NCBI GenBank assembly: GCA_016789745.1
Contig: JAEUQF010000300.1
Span: 1-35,310, forward strand
DNA from: Bryobacterales bacterium
GTDB taxonomy: Bacteria > Acidobacteriota > Terriglobia > Bryobacterales > Bryobacteraceae
Length of the DNA stretch: 35,310 bases
Direction of reading: 5' to 3'
Both the position numbers and the translations under genes were made by a program. Position 1 is the first letter of the stretch. Each line of letters starts with the position of its first letter. This document shows positions 32,898 through 35,310 of the stretch, piece by piece. The notes beneath the pieces are model-generated. The model ran no database searches. It was not told where the DNA came from and saw nothing but the letters and a program-made list of their open reading frames with translations.

Positions 32898-33944
32898 CTA
32901 TCCGAGGATTCGTTGGACCTCGCCGTTGATCTTCATGCGATCGGTGTCACCGCCATTCGTGAGCATGATCACCGTGATGCGTCTGGATAAGCGCCGTTCG
33001 ATAAACGCACGGAATCCTGCCGTGTTGCCTTGATGCCAAACCTTCAAGCTCGAATCGTCCTCACGGATGTTCCACCCAAACCCGTACGTGGTGGAACCCT
33101 CGCGCACCTGCGCAGACCTGAAAGCCAACGCCAGCGTCTTTTGGCGCACAAGGGTGTCATCATAGAGCGCTTGATCGAAACGCAATAGATCCTCGACAGT
33201 GGAATAGACACCGCTGTCGCCCGTGGCCATCCCCTCGAAATCGTTGACCCCGCCGTTGCGATCGTACCCCCGCGCGACCCCAGCTTTCTTCTGTTCCGGG
33301 CTGGTCAACACGAACGTTGAGGTCATCCCAAGTGGTTGGAAGATGCGAGAGGCAAGGAACTGAGGTAAGGGAGTATCCGAAAGGCTTTCGACAATCTGGC
33401 CCAGCAAGACATACCCGCTGTTTGAGTACTGATACTTCAGCCCGGGTGGGAAAACCGGATTCTTCACCTGCCGCAACGCCGTGAGGATTTCCGCATTCGT
33501 CACACCCGGGCGGTCAACACCAAGGTCAGGATAGTCTGGCATGCCAGAGGTATGGGTGAGCAGTTGTCGCACGGTGACCGCTCCGATTGCAGGTAAGAAG
33601 CCCGGCAGCAGTTGTGAGAGTCGGCGGTCGAACGCTAGCAGCCCCTTCTCCACCATCATCATCACAGCAACTGCTGTGATGGGCTTCGAGAGGGACGCGA
33701 GACACGACGGAGTGCTCGTCGTGTACTGCAGTTTCGCGTCCCGGTTGGCTAGCCCAAATGCGCCTCTGTAAAGAACGACGCCTCGTTCCGCCACAAGCGC
33801 CTCGCCATCGAACAGACGCCGGGCGTGCAGTTCCGCGAAAAGGCGGCGGATGGCTGCCGGGCGATCGGCGGACGCTGTCGGCCAGCGCCGACACCCCGGA
33901 CTAGCGGTGGCGATCGGGGCAAGGAGAAGCTGTCGACGATTCAT
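32898..33944 (-). CDS. Exported beta-lactamase-family serine hydrolase
   Basis: A 348-residue protein of Pfam Beta-lactamase. A short basic N-terminus and hydrophobic segment (MNRRQLLLAPIATASPG) indicate export, possibly by Tat. The motifs are SLSK at 84-87, YSN at 173-175 (LKYQYSNSGYVLLG) and HQGNTAGF near 312 in place of KTG. It is closest to class C beta-lactamase/D-aminopeptidase-like enzymes. It is not adjacent to resistance genes, so a cell-wall or ester hydrolysis role is as likely as antibiotic hydrolysis. Short direct repeats occur on both sides, in a region showing other signs of rearrangement. Confidence 0.88.
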   Translation of the reverse strand: MNRRQLLLAPIATASPGCRRWPTASADRPAAIRRLFAELHARRLFDGEALVAERGVVLYRGAFGLANRDAKLQYTTSTPSCLASLSKPITAVAVMMMVEKGLLAFDRRLSQLLPGFLPAIGAVTVRQLLTHTSGMPDYPDLGVDRPGVTNAEILTALRQVKNPVFPPGLKYQYSNSGYVLLGQIVESLSDTPLPQFLASRIFQPLGMTSTFVLTSPEQKKAGVARGYDRNGGVNDFEGMATGDSGVYSTVEDLLRFDQALYDDTLVRQKTLALAFRSAQVREGSTTYGFGWNIREDDSSLKVWHQGNTAGFRAFIERRLSRRITVIMLTNGGDTDRMKINGEVQRILG

Positions 33945-34267
33945 ACTTTGCGCAATCCCGTTTTGCCATCTCGACGCTTTTGTGATGTCGTGCCAATCGC
34001 ACCCGAAGATCGGTCCTCATGCATGCAGGGGCTACGAAACAATGCTGCGTCTTGTTCCATGTATCAAGTTCAAGAGGATCCGATGACTGCCTGGCTCCCG
34101 ACCAGCGACATTGTGTCGCACAGAGTCCGCTATCTCCAGTGTTGTCCCCGATCCTTCAATTGACGGATCGCGCGTCACTCTGGAGCACCGCAATCCGGAA
34201 GCAGGTACAACGTTCAACACAAGTCCGGGTGGCCAGTCAGTCCTGGTAACACCATTTTCGGGCGCCA
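33945..34267. other. Gene-free stretch upstream of the serine hydrolase gene
   Basis: It holds the second copy (34156-34175) of the 20-nt direct repeat and presumably the serine hydrolase promoter. No gene or RNA structure I can support was seen. Open frames here are short and lack similarity. Confidence 0.5.
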
Positions 34268-34858
34268 TTACTTCTGCCGCCTCGAAGGGCTGAACCTCTC
34301 GACAGACTCGAGGACTTCGTTAGGCTTGTCGCGATCCAGTAGCGGCGCCTTCATCCCACGGACATACCTGTCAAAGAATGCGCGCGTATAGCTCGTCACG
34401 AGCGCCAGAACCTGCATGCGCTGGTTTCGCTCAATGCTGTTCTGAGCCGACAGAAGCTGCAAATCGCTAAAGTCCATGTGGGTTGTTACGGTTCGTCGTA
34501 AGACGATTCGATAGCTGCCTCGTCCAGTACTCTGCAGGATTCGGTTTCGTTGCGAGTTCAGTCTTGCAATCAGATCCAGAGCCCGCACTCGCGTCATCTT
34601 CATCGCAGTCAAATCATCGTCCGTGAGCGGCCCGCGGTTCGGCGGGCGTTCGATCAGCATGAACGGCTGGTCCATTCCCCAGTCATGGGCATCAAGGTAC
34701 AACGGCTTCATACCCATTGCGCCGTCCTGGTTCAGGCAGGCTTTGATCCGCTTGTCTTTTTGGCAGGCATGTGCAGCGGCAATTCCTCCGAAGGAATGGC
34801 CGAATGCTCCAATTCGCTTGAAGTCGAGATGCCTGCTAGGGGGGACCGTAATGACGCG
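34268..34858 (-). pseudogene. Alpha/beta hydrolase (PAF-acetylhydrolase-like) remnant, 5' truncated
   Basis: The minus-strand frame is open over 197 codons between stop codons at 34859 and 34268. It contains RHLDFKRIGAFGHSFGGIAA, with GHSFGG as the nucleophile elbow, followed by KACLNQDGAMGMKPLYLDAH, a pattern of platelet-activating-factor acetylhydrolase or dienelactone-hydrolase-like enzymes. No start codon exists before the elbow; the first ATG is at 34717, after it. The N-terminal half (about 200 residues in full relatives) is missing, so the product cannot be active. The break lies at about 34860, where the sequence changes to a hairpin-rich stretch. Confidence 0.8.
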
Positions 34859-34861
34859 TTA

Positions 34862-35137
34862 GGAGGTAGAGATTTAAGTTGGGTCAAAAGACCTCCTTTC
34901 ATATGTGCCGGTGCCCCGCTGAAGCCAAGCTGAAAGAAGGTAACGAGCGCCTAAGACTTATGAACAGGTGGGATTCTTCCCTTGCCGCGGGTAGGAGACG
35001 CCCTGTCAGCGCACTGACCCAATTATATCAGTGCCGCCCGGTTCAATCCGGGTGAGTATTCAGCCAACAGGCCGCCGCTGAGCCGCAAGTTAAGTTCTGG
35101 AAGCCAGGCGCATTCCGGGCGGATCGTCGGCGATCCG
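34862..35137. other. Hairpin-rich stretch of unknown nature
   Basis: Consecutive perfect stems: GCACTGA/TCAGTGC (35011-35034), CCCGG/CCGGG with a six-base loop (35037-35052) and CGGATCG-TCGG-CGATCCG (35120-35137). An AGGAGGT/ACCTCCT pair lies near 34861-34895. The order and density suggest structured RNA or the edge of a mobile element (for example a retroelement-type RNA). No domain V-like hairpin of a group II intron was identified, so no family is assigned. Confidence 0.4.
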
Positions 35138-35173
35138 GAAGCGGCGGCCAAGGGCACCCCAACTACCTAACCC

Positions 35174-35310
35174 TCAACACCTTCGTAGCCTAATCCCTGC
35201 CACTCGTTGCCCGGTTGGCAGCGCCTTCCTGTCTTTCTTGTACAACGCAACCATCTCGTCCACCGCCACACGCAACGCTTCCACTCCACGAGCGTGGGGG
35301 CCTTCATCGC
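35174..35310 (-). CDS. C-terminal part of an unidentified gene (partial at window edge)
   Basis: A minus-strand frame of about 44 codons runs into the right edge: DEGPHARGVEALRVAVDEMV, then ALYKKDRKALPTGQRVAG, ending in a stop at 35174-35176. The composition and alternation look protein-like, but the sequence is too short to place in a family. It could be a chance open frame. Confidence 0.3.
   Translation of the reverse strand, partial: DEGPHARGVEALRVAVDEMVALYKKDRKALPTGQRVAGIRLRRC

Noticed and set aside
35030..35060. Possible tRNA T-arm (GGTTCAATCC within a CCCGG/CCGGG stem)
   Set aside because: The loop has six bases instead of seven and no acceptor, D or anticodon arm can be folded around it.
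34862..35310. Group II intron 5' end
   Set aside because: The region is rich in hairpins, but no domain V, conserved 5' GUGYG boundary or reverse transcriptase frame could be confirmed in the window.

Overview
The window looks like chromosomal DNA of a GC-rich soil Acidobacteriota, most likely of the Solibacter/Bryobacter type. This is inferred from gene content, not from a marker gene. The indicators are two PadR-regulator plus ADOP-type FtsX/MacB permease pairs, two secreted proteins with the Solibacter-type C-terminal region (TIGR03437-like), a DUF1592/DUF1552 cytochrome pair, a TolB/TPR signalling protein, and a PDZ-membrane-GAF-PP2C phosphatase. No rRNA, tRNA or CRISPR array was seen.

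Layout. 1-2760 (+): the end of a ligase-associated DNA-repair helicase, its PdeM-like phosphoesterase partner and a secreted serine hydrolase, followed by a small membrane protein. 3285-6727 (-): glycosyltransferase, DUF4256 protein, a UxuA-like TIM-barrel enzyme, and a two-gene cassette of a mini HU protein plus a TIR-domain protein whose N-terminus itself looks HU-like. 6978-7606: a 56-residue secreted Lys-rich peptide gene, a strong terminator and a convergent single-domain response regulator. 7692-10683 (+): a subtilase with a glycogen-binding-like C-terminal domain, overlapping a secreted peptidoglycan-recognition amidase with BACON-like and Solibacter-type domains. 10684-15306 (-): a sugar isomerase, DUF1592 cytochrome and DUF1552 operon. 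15610-18587 (+): PadR and ADOP permease. 18588-21095: gene relics and a PP2C phosphatase gene broken by a frameshift. 21231-25950 (-): RibD-like reductase, Solibacter-type secreted protein, FAD monooxygenase and TolB/TPR protein. 26067-29603: a VOC-family protein, then a second PadR/permease pair on the minus strand. 29910-31468: an ArsR/SRPBCC operon and a CsgG/LpoB-like protein. 31469-35310 is a low-density, decayed region with a truncated IS3-family element, a serine hydrolase, a hydrolase pseudogene and a stretch of strong hairpins.

The most promising new unit is the HU to HU-TIR cassette (5918-6727). A DNA-bending-type protein and a TIR protein that keeps the usual catalytic glutamate are encoded end to end (TAA directly followed by ATG), which suggests DNA-linked NAD hydrolysis or signalling, possibly defence. 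Other points worth checking are the subtilase/amidase pair, the inverted repeats placed on the start codons of three regulator genes (two of them apparently leaderless), and the gene relics between 18588 and 18716 whose intact relatives lie elsewhere in the same window.
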